A stretch of DNA of 64,000 nt, from positions 12,935 through 76,934 of the forward strand of contig URMA01000004.1 in assembly GCA_900548875.1 (NCBI GenBank), written 5' to 3'. This stretch comes from an uncultured Porphyromonadaceae bacterium. Lineage in GTDB: Bacteria; Bacteroidota; Bacteroidia; Bacteroidales; Muribaculaceae. Shown piece after piece: positions 1 to 8,688 of the stretch (within the stretch, counting starts at the first letter, position 1; every line of letters begins with the position of its first letter). Made by a program: the position numbers and the translations under genes. Under the pieces are notes generated by a model that was not told the DNA's origin, did no database searches, and saw only the letters and a program-made list of their open reading frames with translations.

Positions 1-1
1 G

Positions 2-1564
2 GCATTCGGTATCGCTTCGGGCGTCACACCGACAGTCGGCCTCATCACTGCCGTCATCGGCGGTTTCCTTGTGTCGGCTCTCGGTGGCAGCACGGTGCAG
101 ATCGGCGGCCCGACGGGCGCATTCATCGTCATTATCTACGGCATTATCCAGCAGTTCGGACTGACGGGACTGGCCATCGCCACTTTCCTTGCCGGACTGA
201 TTCTTGTTTTTTTGGGAATTTTCCGTCTGGGCACGGTCATCAAGTTTATCCCCTATCCGATTGTCATCGGCTTTACCTCGGGTATCGCCGTCACCATATT
301 CTCCACACAGATTACCGACTTCTTCGGACTCCAGACGGGAGCCCTTCCGTCGGACTTTCTCTCGAAATGGGGCGTATATATCAGCCATTTCGGCACCATG
401 CACTGGCCTACGCTCGTCGTGGGACTCGTGTCGCTGGTCATCATTGCCGGCATGCCCTACATTTCCAAACGTCTGCCGGGCGCGCTGATTGCCATTGTGG
501 TAGTGACGGCCGTAGTCTATGTGCTTCGCGAACACTTCGGCCTGACCGGCATTGAAACCATCGGCGACCGCTTCGCCAACCTGTCGGGAGCCATTCCTAC
601 ACCCCACTCCATCGGAGTCAACATTGAAACCATCAACGCCCTGCTCCCGTCGGCATTCACCATCGCCATGCTGGGCGCCATCGAGTCGCTGCTGTCGGCT
701 ACCGTGGCCGACGGTGCGACCAGCACAACCACCAACTCCAACACGGAACTCATCGGACAGGGCATCGCCAACATCGTCGTGCCGTTTTTCGGCGGTATTC
801 CCGTCACAGGTGCCATCGCGCGTACGATGACCAACATCAGTAACGGTGGACGCACACCGGTGGCCGGCATTATCCATGCCATTGTCCTGCTGCTGATATT
901 CCTGTTCCTGATGCCGCTTATCAACCTCGTACCGATGGCCTGTCTGGCAGGCGTGCTGATTATGGTTGCCTACAACATGAGCGGCTGGCGCACGGTGAAA
1001 GCCATTCTCAAGACTCCGAAATCGGATGTTACGGTCATGATTGTTACTTTTGTACTTACCGTGATTTTCGACCTCACGATTGCCATTGAAATCGGCCTGC
1101 TGCTTGCCATCCTGCTCTTCCTGCGCCGTGTGATGGAGAACACGCAAATCCGCCACGTCGGTGAGCAAATCGACATTGCCGAAGGTGCGGAAGTGACCAC
1201 CCACGAGGTGCTCGACCTGGAAAAGGGAGTGGAAGTCTACGAAATCGACGGCCCGTTCTTCTTCGGAGTGGCCACGAAATTCGACGAAATGATGCGCTCG
1301 ATGGGCGACAAGCCGAAGGTCCGCATCCTGCGCATGCGCAAGGTGCCGTTCATCGACTCCACGGCCATCCACAACCTGGAAATCCTTATCCAGTCGTCGC
1401 AGAAGGAAGGAATCCACGTCGTGCTTTCGGGAGTCAACCCGAACGTGCATGCCGTGCTTGAACGCGCCAACATCGAGGACCTGATTGGCAAGGACCACGT
1501 TTGCGACCACATCACCAAAGCCGTGGTAATGGCCAACAAGATTGCCCGCGGCGAAAAAGACTGA
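2..1564 (+). CDS. SulP family inorganic anion transporter (5' truncated)
   Basis: Secondary anion transporter of the SulP/SLC26 family in the inner membrane; family substrates are sulfate, bicarbonate or similar anions, and the substrate here cannot be read. The frame is open from base 2, so the true start lies left of the window. An ATG-like start at 71 would cut off conserved membrane sequence (the FGIASGVTPTVGLIT stretch). Ten or so hydrophobic segments run to about base 1130, including the glycine-rich QIGGPTGAF core motif. A cytoplasmic STAS domain follows (about 1220-1540) with the diagnostic PFIDSTA motif, where Ser is the usual phosphorylation/nucleotide-response position. The next gene, a MATE exporter, starts 7 bp after the stop, so the two are probably co-transcribed. 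Confidence 0.93.
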   Translation, partial: AFGIASGVTPTVGLITAVIGGFLVSALGGSTVQIGGPTGAFIVIIYGIIQQFGLTGLAIATFLAGLILVFLGIFRLGTVIKFIPYPIVIGFTSGIAVTIFSTQITDFFGLQTGALPSDFLSKWGVYISHFGTMHWPTLVVGLVSLVIIAGMPYISKRLPGALIAIVVVTAVVYVLREHFGLTGIETIGDRFANLSGAIPTPHSIGVNIETINALLPSAFTIAMLGAIESLLSATVADGATSTTTNSNTELIGQGIANIVVPFFGGIPVTGAIARTMTNISNGGRTPVAGIIHAIVLLLIFLFLMPLINLVPMACLAGVLIMVAYNMSGWRTVKAILKTPKSDVTVMIVTFVLTVIFDLTIAIEIGLLLAILLFLRRVMENTQIRHVGEQIDIAEGAEVTTHEVLDLEKGVEVYEIDGPFFFGVATKFDEMMRSMGDKPKVRILRMRKVPFIDSTAIHNLEILIQSSQKEGIHVVLSGVNPNVHAVLERANIEDLIGKDHVCDHITKAVVMANKIARGEKD

Positions 1565-1571
1565 TTTTTCC

Positions 1572-2918
1572 ATGAACCGACGTATCCTACAGCTTGCCCT
1601 GCCCTCTATCGTTTCCAACATAGTGGTGCCGCTGCTCGGACTGATGGACCTTACCATTGCCGGGCATCTGGGAGCTACGTCCTTTATCGGGGCGATTGCC
1701 GTAGGAGCGATGATGTTCAACCTCACCTACTGGAATTTCGGCTTTCTCCGGATGGGGACAAGCGGAATGACGGCACAAGCCTTCGGACGTGGCGACACGT
1801 CGGAGGCTTTTCGTGTTCTGGTGCGTGCCGCCACATTGGGAACACTGCTCGGACTCGTCATCATTGCCCTGCAGTTTCCGCTGCAATGGCTGCTGCTTCT
1901 TGCCATTGGCCCGAGCCCGGAAGTGACAGAACTGGCGCGAAGCTATTTCTACATCTGCGTCTGGGGCGCACCTGCCATGCTCGCCACCATGAGCCTGTCG
2001 GGCTGGTTTCTGGGCATGCAGAATTCCGTCTATCCGATGACGGTTTCGATTTTTGTCAACATCCTCAACATCACGGCGAGCCTGGCATGCGTGTTTCTGC
2101 TCGACATGGGATTCCGCGGCGTTGCCGTGGGCACGCTCGTGTCGCAATGGGGAGGGCTGCTGCTTTCGCTGTTCATGATGACCCGGCTGATACGCCGCCA
2201 CGGCATCCGCCTTCCGCAATCGGATACGGGGAGCAGAAGCGCGGCATGGATGCGTATGCTCGATGTGGCGGACATGGGGAAATTCTTCACCGTCAACCGC
2301 GACATCTTTCTGCGCAGCCTCTGCCTGATGCTGGTCACGCTGTTTTTCACTTCGGCCGGAGCACGGAGCGGCGACCTCACGCTGGCCGTCAATGCTCTGA
2401 TTATGCAGCTTTTCGTGCTGTATTCCTACTTTATGGACGGGTTTGCCTTTGCCGGCGAAGCCTTGGTAGGACGCTACACGGGCGAACGCAACGCCACCGA
2501 ACTCCGGCGCTGCATCCGCGGACTTTTCCTGTGGGGCACGGTTGTCATGACCGTCTTTGCCCTCGCCTACGGACTGGCAGGCAGCGAAATCATGTCGCTG
2601 CTCACCGACGACCACGCCGTAGTGCAGCATGCCGCCGGCTACCGCTGGTGGAGCGTCGTCATTCCTATTGTCGGTATGGGTGCTTTCATTTGGGACGGTG
2701 TCTATATCGGCCTGACCGCCACCCGCCAGATGCTCATTGCCCTGTTCTCCGCCACGATTGCCTTTTTCGGGCTCTACTACGGCCTGTCGCTTCTCTCGCC
2801 CGACGGATTCTTTGCCGACCCGAACAACATCCTTTGGATTTCCTTCATCGCCTACCTCTTCACCCGCTCCGCCGCCCAGTCGCTGATGGCTCCCCGCCTC
2901 CGCCGCCGGGCGTTTTAA
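1572..2918 (+). CDS. MATE family efflux transporter
   Basis: Multidrug and toxin extrusion antiporter of the inner membrane, exporting organic cations against Na+ or H+. The start is set at ATG 1572 (MNRRILQLALPSIVSNIVV). A longer frame from a TTG at 1542 would overlap the upstream SulP gene and add a polar tail not seen in the family. About 449 residues and twelve hydrophobic segments, the usual MATE size. Motifs include the N-terminal P-S-I-V-S-N-I-V-V-P-L-L-G helix and the LMDLTIAGHLG segment. It resembles the DinF-like branch by length and start. A second, unrelated-by-position MATE gene lies at 20927. Substrate unknown. Confidence 0.92.
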   Translation: MNRRILQLALPSIVSNIVVPLLGLMDLTIAGHLGATSFIGAIAVGAMMFNLTYWNFGFLRMGTSGMTAQAFGRGDTSEAFRVLVRAATLGTLLGLVIIALQFPLQWLLLLAIGPSPEVTELARSYFYICVWGAPAMLATMSLSGWFLGMQNSVYPMTVSIFVNILNITASLACVFLLDMGFRGVAVGTLVSQWGGLLLSLFMMTRLIRRHGIRLPQSDTGSRSAAWMRMLDVADMGKFFTVNRDIFLRSLCLMLVTLFFTSAGARSGDLTLAVNALIMQLFVLYSYFMDGFAFAGEALVGRYTGERNATELRRCIRGLFLWGTVVMTVFALAYGLAGSEIMSLLTDDHAVVQHAAGYRWWSVVIPIVGMGAFIWDGVYIGLTATRQMLIALFSATIAFFGLYYGLSLLSPDGFFADPNNILWISFIAYLFTRSAAQSLMAPRLRRRAF

Positions 2919-3004
2919 TCAGCCTTCCCGAAAGGTTTTCCCAATGATAGAAAGGCGGAAGAAAACTTTGCGGCGAAACTTTGCTGTTTTTCGGCTGAAT
3001 ATAC

Positions 3005-3012
3005 TAATTTTG
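3005..3012 (+). promoter_or_regulatory. -7 box (TAATTTTG) for aspS
   Basis: TAATTTTG matches the Bacteroidetes sigma-ABfr -7 consensus TAnnTTTG and lies about 63 bp before the chosen aspS start. Position and match are seen; use as the promoter is inferred. Confidence 0.6.
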
Positions 3013-3075
3013 CAGAATGTTACGATATTGCCCTAACTGGGCTGAATGTTGAAAAATTATCTAAACTCAAATAGT

Positions 3076-4833
3076 ATGTATAGAACGAAAACTTGTGGAG
3101 AACTTCGTCTGGCAAATGCCGGTGAAGTTGTTACATTGGCAGGTTGGGTACAACGTACGCGTAAAATGGGCGGTATGACTTTCGTCGACCTCCGCGACCG
3201 CTACGGCATTACTCAGCTCGTGTTCAACAACGAGGTAAACGCCGAGTTGTGTGAGGCTGCCAACCATCTCGGACGTGAATTTGTGATTCAGGTTACCGGT
3301 ACGGTTTCCGAACGTTCGAGCAAAAACGCAAACATCCCGACGGGTGAAATCGAAATCATTGCAAGCGAGCTGAAAGTGCTCAACAAGAGCGACGTTCCGC
3401 CGTTTACAATTGAAGACAACACCGACGGCGGCGACGACTTGCGCATGAAATACCGTTACCTCGACCTTCGCCGTACAGCAGTCCGCAAGAATCTCGAACT
3501 GCGCCACAAGATGACAATGGAAGTGCGCCGTTACCTCGACAGCAAGGGCTTCCTCGAAGTGGAAACTCCGATGCTCATCGGTTCTACTCCGGAAGGCGCA
3601 CGCGACTTCGTTGTTCCGTCGCGCATGAACCCGGGACAGTTCTACGCTCTACCTCAATCACCGCAAACGCTGAAGCAGTTGCTGATGGTGTCGGGCTTCG
3701 ACCGCTATTTCCAAATCGTGAAATGTTTCCGCGACGAAGACCTCCGCGCCGACCGTCAGCCGGAATTTACGCAAATCGACTGCGAAATGAGCTTCGTGGA
3801 GCAGGAAGACATCATCGAAACATTTGAAGGCATGGCCAAACACCTGTTCAAGGAACTGCGCGGCGTTGAACTGACTGAACCGTTCATCCGCATGCCGTGG
3901 GCCGATGCCATGAAATATTACGGAAGCGACAAGCCAGACTTGCGTTTCGGCATGAAGTTCGTCGAACTGATGGACATCATGAAAGGTCACGGCTTCTCCG
4001 TATTCGACAATGCCGCTTACATCGGCGGTATCTGTGCCGAAGGAGCAGCTACCTACACTCGCAAGCAGCTCGACCAGCTCACTGAATTCGTTAAACGTCC
4101 GCAAATCGGCGCTAAGGGTATGGTTTATGCCCGTGTAGAAGCTGACGGCAACGTGAAGTCGAGCGTCGACAAGTTCTATACACAGGAAGTGCTCCAGCAG
4201 ATGAAGGAAGCCTTCGGTGCAAAACCGGGCGACCTTATCCTCATCCTCAGCGGCGACGATGCTATGAAGACCCGCAAACAGCTTTGCGAACTCCGTCTTG
4301 AAATGGGACGCCAGCTCGGACTCCGCGACAAGGACAAATTCGCTTGCCTTTGGGTGGTTGACTTCCCGATGTTCGAATGGAGCGAAGAAGAAGGCCGCTT
4401 GATGGCTATGCACCATCCGTTCACTCACCCGAAAGACGAAGATATTCCATTGCTCGACACTGACCCGGCAGCCGTACGCGCCGATGCCTACGACATGGTT
4501 ATCAACGGTGTTGAAGTAGGTGGTGGTTCTATCCGTATCCACGACTCTGCTTTGCAGGCTAAGATGTTCGAAATCCTCGGCTTCACTCCGGAAAAGGCAC
4601 AGGAACAATTCGGCTTCCTGATGAACGCCTTCAAGTTCGGTGCGCCTCCTCACGGAGGTTTGGCTTACGGTCTCGACCGTTGGGTATCGCTGTTTGCCGG
4701 ATTGGATTCTATCCGCGACTGCATCGCATTCCCGAAAAACAACAGCGGACGCGATGTCATGCTCGACGCTCCTGCCGCACTCGACCAGAAACAGCTCGAC
4801 GAGCTTAACCTCGTTATCGACATCAAGGAATAA
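3076..4833 (+). CDS. aspS: aspartate--tRNA ligase
   Basis: Class IIb aminoacyl-tRNA synthetase that charges tRNA-Asp in the cytoplasm. The start is ATG 3076 ([11 protein letters not shown]); the frame is open back to 3046, but those ten residues are not family-like. 585 residues is normal for the bacterial enzyme. An N-terminal OB-fold anticodon-binding domain (about 1-110) is followed by the catalytic core, with motif 2 around [18 protein letters not shown] and motif 3 around [10 protein letters not shown], and the bacterial GAD insertion between them. The final helix region FPKNNSGRD is typical. Single gene with its own promoter and a strong terminator at 4858. Confidence 0.98.
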   Translation: MYRTKTCGELRLANAGEVVTLAGWVQRTRKMGGMTFVDLRDRYGITQLVFNNEVNAELCEAANHLGREFVIQVTGTVSERSSKNANIPTGEIEIIASELKVLNKSDVPPFTIEDNTDGGDDLRMKYRYLDLRRTAVRKNLELRHKMTMEVRRYLDSKGFLEVETPMLIGSTPEGARDFVVPSRMNPGQFYALPQSPQTLKQLLMVSGFDRYFQIVKCFRDEDLRADRQPEFTQIDCEMSFVEQEDIIETFEGMAKHLFKELRGVELTEPFIRMPWADAMKYYGSDKPDLRFGMKFVELMDIMKGHGFSVFDNAAYIGGICAEGAATYTRKQLDQLTEFVKRPQIGAKGMVYARVEADGNVKSSVDKFYTQEVLQQMKEAFGAKPGDLILILSGDDAMKTRKQLCELRLEMGRQLGLRDKDKFACLWVVDFPMFEWSEEEGRLMAMHHPFTHPKDEDIPLLDTDPAAVRADAYDMVINGVEVGGGSIRIHDSALQAKMFEILGFTPEKAQEQFGFLMNAFKFGAPPHGGLAYGLDRWVSLFAGLDSIRDCIAFPKNNSGRDVMLDAPAALDQKQLDELNLVIDIKE

Positions 4834-4857
4834 CATTTCGTTCCTGTCAACATATCC

Positions 4858-4894
4858 CTGCGCCGCACTCCACCGAGTCGCGGCGCAGTTTTTT
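4858..4894 (+). terminator. intrinsic terminator after aspS
   Basis: A 9-bp perfect GC-rich stem (CTGCGCCGC / GCGGCGCAG) with a 13-nt loop is followed by six T. It begins 24 bp after the aspS stop. Confidence 0.9.
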
Positions 4895-4898
4895 CATA

Positions 4899-5049
4899 GG
4901 GTTAGCGGTTAGGGGTTATAGGTTAGAGTATATTTTTCTGACAGAGAACAGAAGAACATAATTTCCCCTATTTGCCACGAAAATCCGCCGACAACACTAA
5001 CCTATAACCTCTAAACCATAACCCAAGTATGTCTTTTTGTTCTTCTGTC
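4899..5049. repeat. palindromic interspersed element (GACAGAAGAACA family), copy 1
   Basis: Two nested inverted repeats. GGGTTAG...GGTTAG (4899-4926) pairs with CTAACC...AACCC (4997-5024). A GACAGAGAACAGAAGAACA arm (4940-4960) pairs with TGTCTTTTTGTTCTTCTGTC (5030-5049). The same arm sequence recurs at 30.9, 31.3, 35.9, 36.06 and 50.3 kb. No coding content. Confidence 0.7.
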
Positions 5050-5086
5050 TAAAAGTTAAAAAGCCATCGACCGCATATCGCAAACA

Positions 5087-5213
5087 GAAAAACTGCATTT
5101 TTCATTTGTCTTTTCTCTCAACTTGCACCATCTTTTCATAAGATAGGCGGCGTTTCGGAAATACAAAATTGAATAAATTCATTTTGTATTTCTCTCAACT
5201 TGCACTATCTTTG
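5087..5213 (+). repeat. promoter-bearing tandem repeat upstream of the Nif3-family gene
   Basis: Two tandem units of about 70 bp. Each has a hairpin with variable arms (the second is AAATACAAAAT/ATTTTGTATTT, perfect) followed by CTCTCAACTTGCA(C/C)(C/T)ATCTTT. The last unit ends in TATCTTTG (5206-5213), a good -7 box 19 bp before the start at 5232. Between the units is GATAGGCGGCGTTTCGG. Related units lie at 15.5, 31.4, 38.65 and 40.55 kb. This and copy 1 of the palindromic element fill the 398-bp gap between aspS and the next gene. Confidence 0.75.
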
Positions 5214-5231
5214 TACCCGAAATTGTGATAA

Positions 5232-6326
5232 ATGAAAATTCGCTGTATTTTAGACGCGATTGAGGAATTTGCCCCTCGCGCTTTGCAGGAAGACTACGAC
5301 AACGCAGGACTGCAGGCAGGCGATTCGGCAAAGGACTGTACGGGAGTGCTCTTGACGCTTGACGTGACCGAAGGTTCGGTGGAAGAAGCCATAGAGCGCG
5401 ACTGTAACCTTATCATATCTCATCATCCCCTACTTTTTAAAGGCGTAAAATGTATTTCTCCCGCTACAGAAACGGGCAGAATCCTCATGAAAGCTATTCG
5501 GAACGGAGTGGCCATCTATGCGGCGCACACGAATTTGGACAATGCCTGGGGCGGCGTGTCGTTCCGCATGGCGGAAAAACTGGGCATGACCTCCGTACGG
5601 GTACTGCAACCGCAGGAAGGACGCCTTTCCAAAATTGTGACATTCGTACCCGACTCTCACCGTCAGGCAGTGGAAGAGGCGCTGTTTGCCGCAGGAGCAG
5701 GCTGCATAGGCAACTACGACTCTTGCAGCTATACGCTTCAAGGCATGGGCTCTTTCCGTCCGCTGGACGGCGCAAACCCGTATGTGGGCGAGCGCGGAAC
5801 GGTACACCACGAAGCGGAAACGCGCGTTGAAGTCATCATCCCGTCGTGGCTGACTGCGAAAGCCGTCAGTGCCCTGCTGAAAGCCCACCCCTACGAGGAA
5901 CCGGCCTACGATGTCATCCCTCTGGCAAACGCCGACCGCTACAGCGGCTCGGGAGCTGTAGGCGAAATTGAGCTGACCACCGTCGGGAAGCTGCTGGAAC
6001 GGCTTCAAGCCGTGTTCGGCACAAAAGCGATCCGCTACTCTGGCGACAAGGAAAAGGCGGTGAGCCGCGTGGCTCTTTGCGGCGGAAGCGGTGCATTTCT
6101 CACCGGCGACGCTATTGCTGCCGGTGCCGACATCTACATCACAGGGGACCTTAAATATCACGACTTTACCACCTTTGCCGGACAGATTGCGCTTGCCGAC
6201 ATCGGACACTACGAAAGCGAACAGTGTGCGAAGGAGATTTTCGGCGGCATCCTGCGCGAACGCTTCCCGCAACTGCCTGTCGTGATGGCTGAAACAGACA
6301 TAAATCCGATTAATTATCATATTTAA
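5232..6326 (+). CDS. Nif3-like dinuclear metal center hexameric protein
   Basis: Member of the Nif3/YqfO (DUF34) family, which forms toroidal hexamers with a two-metal site; the biochemical role is unsettled although some members are labelled GTP cyclohydrolase 1 type 2. 364 residues is the long form: a Nif3 core split by a CutA/PII-like insert (about 125-230, including the HPYEEPAYDV motif). Metal ligands are visible in the ISHHPLLFKGVK segment (about residues 62-74), in the AAHTNLDNAWGGV segment and in the C-terminal DIGHYESEQ segment. The start lies 19 bp after a -7 box. The next gene begins 3 bp after the stop, a pairing with the zinc-ribbon protein that is common in Bacteroidales. Confidence 0.95.
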   Translation: MKIRCILDAIEEFAPRALQEDYDNAGLQAGDSAKDCTGVLLTLDVTEGSVEEAIERDCNLIISHHPLLFKGVKCISPATETGRILMKAIRNGVAIYAAHTNLDNAWGGVSFRMAEKLGMTSVRVLQPQEGRLSKIVTFVPDSHRQAVEEALFAAGAGCIGNYDSCSYTLQGMGSFRPLDGANPYVGERGTVHHEAETRVEVIIPSWLTAKAVSALLKAHPYEEPAYDVIPLANADRYSGSGAVGEIELTTVGKLLERLQAVFGTKAIRYSGDKEKAVSRVALCGGSGAFLTGDAIAAGADIYITGDLKYHDFTTFAGQIALADIGHYESEQCAKEIFGGILRERFPQLPVVMAETDINPINYHI

Positions 6327-6329
6327 GCT

Positions 6330-7100
6330 ATGGCAACAGAGAATACTAAAGAAAAGAAAGAATTGACTGTCGAAGAACGCCTTAAAGCCGTTTACGACCT
6401 CCAGACACTGTTATCGGAAATCGACCGCATCAAGACGCTCCGCGGCGAACTTCCTCTCGAAGTGAAGGACTTGGAGGACGAAATCGAGGGACTGAAAACC
6501 CGTATCGCCAAATTTAAGGAAGAGGCTGAAGAACTGCGCAAGAGCGTAAACCAAAAGAAAGTCGAAATCCAACAGGCTCAAGCTGAAATTGCAAAATATT
6601 CGGAACAACAGAACAACGTACGCAACAATAAGGAATTCGACTTCCTCGCCAAGGAAATCGGCTACAAGCAACTGGAAATCGAACTTTGCGAAAAGCGTAT
6701 CCGCGAATATAGCGAACAGGCTGACCGCAAACTTCAGGATGTTGCCGATGCAGAAAGCAACCTCGACGACAAGGAACACATCCTTGAAGAGAAAAAATCG
6801 GAACTCGACGAAATCATCGCCGAAACAAAGCAGGACGAAGAAAAGCTCCGCATCCGTGCCAAGGAACTGGAAGCCAACATCGAGCCGCGTCTTCTCAAAG
6901 CCTTCAAGCGCATCCGTAGCAACGCCCGCAACGGTCTGGGCATCGTAACTATCCAACGTGGTGCCTGCGGCGGCTGCTTCAACCGTATCCCGGCACAGCG
7001 CCAGATGGAAATCAAGATGCACAAGAAAATCATCGTTTGCGAATACTGCGGACGTATCATGATTGACCCGGAACTCGCCGGCGAACCAGAAACAGTATAA
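6330..7100 (+). CDS. coiled-coil protein with C4 zinc ribbon
   Basis: A 256-residue cytoplasmic protein of the C4-type zinc-ribbon (formerly DUF164) family. A long charged antiparallel coiled coil (about 15-190) precedes a compact zinc ribbon with Cys pairs in GACGGCF and CEYCGRI. Family members in other bacteria have been linked to translation or cell-division roles, but the function here is not established. It lies 3 bp after the Nif3-like gene and shares its promoter, and it ends at a strong terminator. It marks the left boundary of the AT-rich island. Confidence 0.93.
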   Translation: MATENTKEKKELTVEERLKAVYDLQTLLSEIDRIKTLRGELPLEVKDLEDEIEGLKTRIAKFKEEAEELRKSVNQKKVEIQQAQAEIAKYSEQQNNVRNNKEFDFLAKEIGYKQLEIELCEKRIREYSEQADRKLQDVADAESNLDDKEHILEEKKSELDEIIAETKQDEEKLRIRAKELEANIEPRLLKAFKRIRSNARNGLGIVTIQRGACGGCFNRIPAQRQMEIKMHKKIIVCEYCGRIMIDPELAGEPETV

Positions 7101-7128
7101 CGGAATTTTCAATCAACCCCATAAAACG

Positions 7129-7169
7129 CGTCAGCCTCCCGAACTCGGTTCAGGAGGCTGACGTTTTTT
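7129..7169 (+). terminator. intrinsic terminator at the left edge of the island
   Basis: Perfect 11-bp stem CGTCAGCCTCC/GGAGGCTGACG, 13-nt loop, then six T. It closes the Nif3/zinc-ribbon operon and insulates the recombinase gene. Confidence 0.93.
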
Positions 7170-7242
7170 ATGGCCGGTAGGTGCTCAAAAACACGACAAA
7201 ACACCAGAATCTACAATAATATTGCGAAAAAAGTAAACATCT

Positions 7243-8445
7243 ATGATTAGTGTGAAAGTAAAATTCCGTCCTTCAACCGTCGTGGGTAAGGAAGGCGTTA
7301 TCTATTATCAGATTATCCAAAACCGTATCGTTCGCCAACTGACAACAAGCTACCGAATCTTCCCCTGTGAATGGGACGGACCGAACGCACGGCTCATTAT
7401 CGGCAACACGGCCCGAAGCAACCAGCTGCTTTCGCTGAAAAGCCACATTGATTGGGACCTCCGGCGAATCAATATGATTATCAGCCGGTTGACACAAGAC
7501 AATCAGCCCTTCTCCGCCAACGACATCATTGCAGCGTTTCAAACCCGGACTGACGAACTGTCGTTAGCCAATTTTATGGAAAGCATTATAGCCCAACTGA
7601 AACAGATGGGCAAATTGCGAACAGCCGAAACCTATACGGCAACCCTCCGCAGCTTCATGCGGTTTCGCAACGATGCCGATGTGCTGTTGGACGAAATAAC
7701 ACCCGAACTGATTGCAATGTACGAAGCCTATCTGCAAAACAACGGAGTGGTAAGAAACACCAGCTCATTTTATTTGCGCATTTTCCGTGCCGTCTACAAC
7801 CGTGCTGTCGGGAAAGACCTCGTCCGGCAACGGAATCCATTTAAGAATGTCTATACGGGAGTGGACAAAACCGTGAAACGGGCCCTTCCCCTCTCTGCCA
7901 TCCGTCGGATAAAAAATCTCGACTTGACCCGGCTTCCGAAATTGGAATTTGCCCGTGACATGTTCCTATTCTCATTCTACACGCGAGGGATGTCGTTCAT
8001 CGACATGGCTTTTCTAAAAAAGACCGATCTCCAGAACGGATATTTGAAATATCGCCGCCACAAAACCAAACAACAGCTCCTTATCCGTTGGGAAAAATGC
8101 ATGCAAGAAATTCTCTCATTGCACCCAACCGACAAAGCAAGCCCCTATCTTCTCCCCATAGTGAAACAGCCCTACGACAATGCCAGGAAATGTTATCGGA
8201 ATACAATGGCTTCCATCAATGTTCAGCTAAAAAAGATAGCTGAACTTACCAACGTAGCCTTTCCATTAAGCCTCTATTGTGCCCGCCATTCATGGGCAAG
8301 CATAGCACACAGCAAAAACATACCAATTTCCATTATCAGCGAAGGTATGGGACACGACTCTGAAGCAACCACATTAATCTATTTAGCATCAATCGACAAT
8401 ACCACCATCGACAACGCCAACGCTAAAATATTGAAAGATTTATAA
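7243..8445 (+). CDS. tyrosine site-specific recombinase (Bacteroidetes type)
   Basis: A 400-residue tyrosine recombinase that breaks and rejoins DNA at short sites. An N-terminal arm-binding/SAM-like region (about 1-200) precedes the catalytic domain. Active-site residues are R248 (FYTRGMS), K274 (RRHKTKQ), R348-H349 (YCARHSW, with Tyr345 where many families have His), H371 (MGHDSE) and the nucleophile Y380 (TTLIYLAS). All are present, so the enzyme looks intact. A TAATATTG near-match to the -7 box lies just upstream. No phage or conjugation genes are nearby. Two matching short sites in opposite orientation begin 26 bp after its stop, so a local DNA invertase is a better reading than a phage integrase; this is inference. 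Confidence 0.92.
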   Translation: MISVKVKFRPSTVVGKEGVIYYQIIQNRIVRQLTTSYRIFPCEWDGPNARLIIGNTARSNQLLSLKSHIDWDLRRINMIISRLTQDNQPFSANDIIAAFQTRTDELSLANFMESIIAQLKQMGKLRTAETYTATLRSFMRFRNDADVLLDEITPELIAMYEAYLQNNGVVRNTSSFYLRIFRAVYNRAVGKDLVRQRNPFKNVYTGVDKTVKRALPLSAIRRIKNLDLTRLPKLEFARDMFLFSFYTRGMSFIDMAFLKKTDLQNGYLKYRRHKTKQQLLIRWEKCMQEILSLHPTDKASPYLLPIVKQPYDNARKCYRNTMASINVQLKKIAELTNVAFPLSLYCARHSWASIAHSKNIPISIISEGMGHDSEATTLIYLASIDNTTIDNANAKILKDL

Positions 8446-8448
8446 AGA

Positions 8449-8465
8449 GTTTTGTTTAGAAAATT
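8449..8465 (+). repeat. 17-bp direct repeat, copy 1
   Basis: GTTTTGTTTAGAAAATT, starting 4 bp after the recombinase stop and outside the left inversion site. An identical copy is at 8572-8588 inside the candidate invertible segment. It could be a recombinase arm site; that is inference. Confidence 0.7.
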
Positions 8466-8470
8466 ACAGC

Positions 8471-8487
8471 ATCTCTATTTAAGAGAC
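8471..8487 (+). repeat. left candidate inversion site
   Basis: ATCTCT-ATTTA-AGAGAC: two short inverted arms around a 5-bp asymmetric centre, the usual form of a tyrosine-recombinase core site. Its partner at 8642-8658 has the same arms with the centre reverse-complemented (TAAAT). Confidence 0.75.
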
Positions 8488-8500
8488 GTATTAATTATCA

Positions 8501-8508
8501 CAAAATTA
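8501..8508 (-). promoter_or_regulatory. -7 box (TAATTTTG) inside the candidate invertible segment, facing left
   Basis: CAAAATTA on the plus strand is TAATTTTG on the minus strand, an exact TAnnTTTG match 13 bp inside the left site. As it stands it fires toward the end of the recombinase gene. I see no exact TAnnTTTG on the plus strand between 8487 and 8642. Inversion about the two site centres would place the box at 8621-8628 pointing at the start codon at 8689. Confidence 0.55.
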
Positions 8509-8571
8509 GAAAATTCTTTCATATAAAAAAAATTCAAATCAATTTTAAGTACACAATAAATGTAAATTTTT

Positions 8572-8588
8572 GTTTTGTTTAGAAAATT
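8572..8588 (+). repeat. 17-bp direct repeat, copy 2
   Basis: Exact second copy of GTTTTGTTTAGAAAATT, 123 bp from the first and within the candidate invertible segment. Confidence 0.7.
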
Positions 8589-8641
8589 TCGATAATATCA
8601 TTTATATTCATCTGATTTAATGTAGGGAACAAACACACTAT

Positions 8642-8658
8642 ATCTCTTAAATAGAGAC
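8642..8658 (+). repeat. right candidate inversion site
   Basis: ATCTCT-TAAAT-AGAGAC, identical to the left site except that the central 5 bp are reverse-complemented. It lies 30 bp before the start codon at 8689. Centre-to-centre distance to the left site is 171 bp. Confidence 0.75.
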
Positions 8659-8688
8659 AATAAAGTCTAATACATAAAAATTACTACT

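Noticed and set aside
3046..3075. Upstream aspS start giving ten extra residues
   Set aside because: The added residues are not family-like, and ATG 3076 gives the usual N-terminus.
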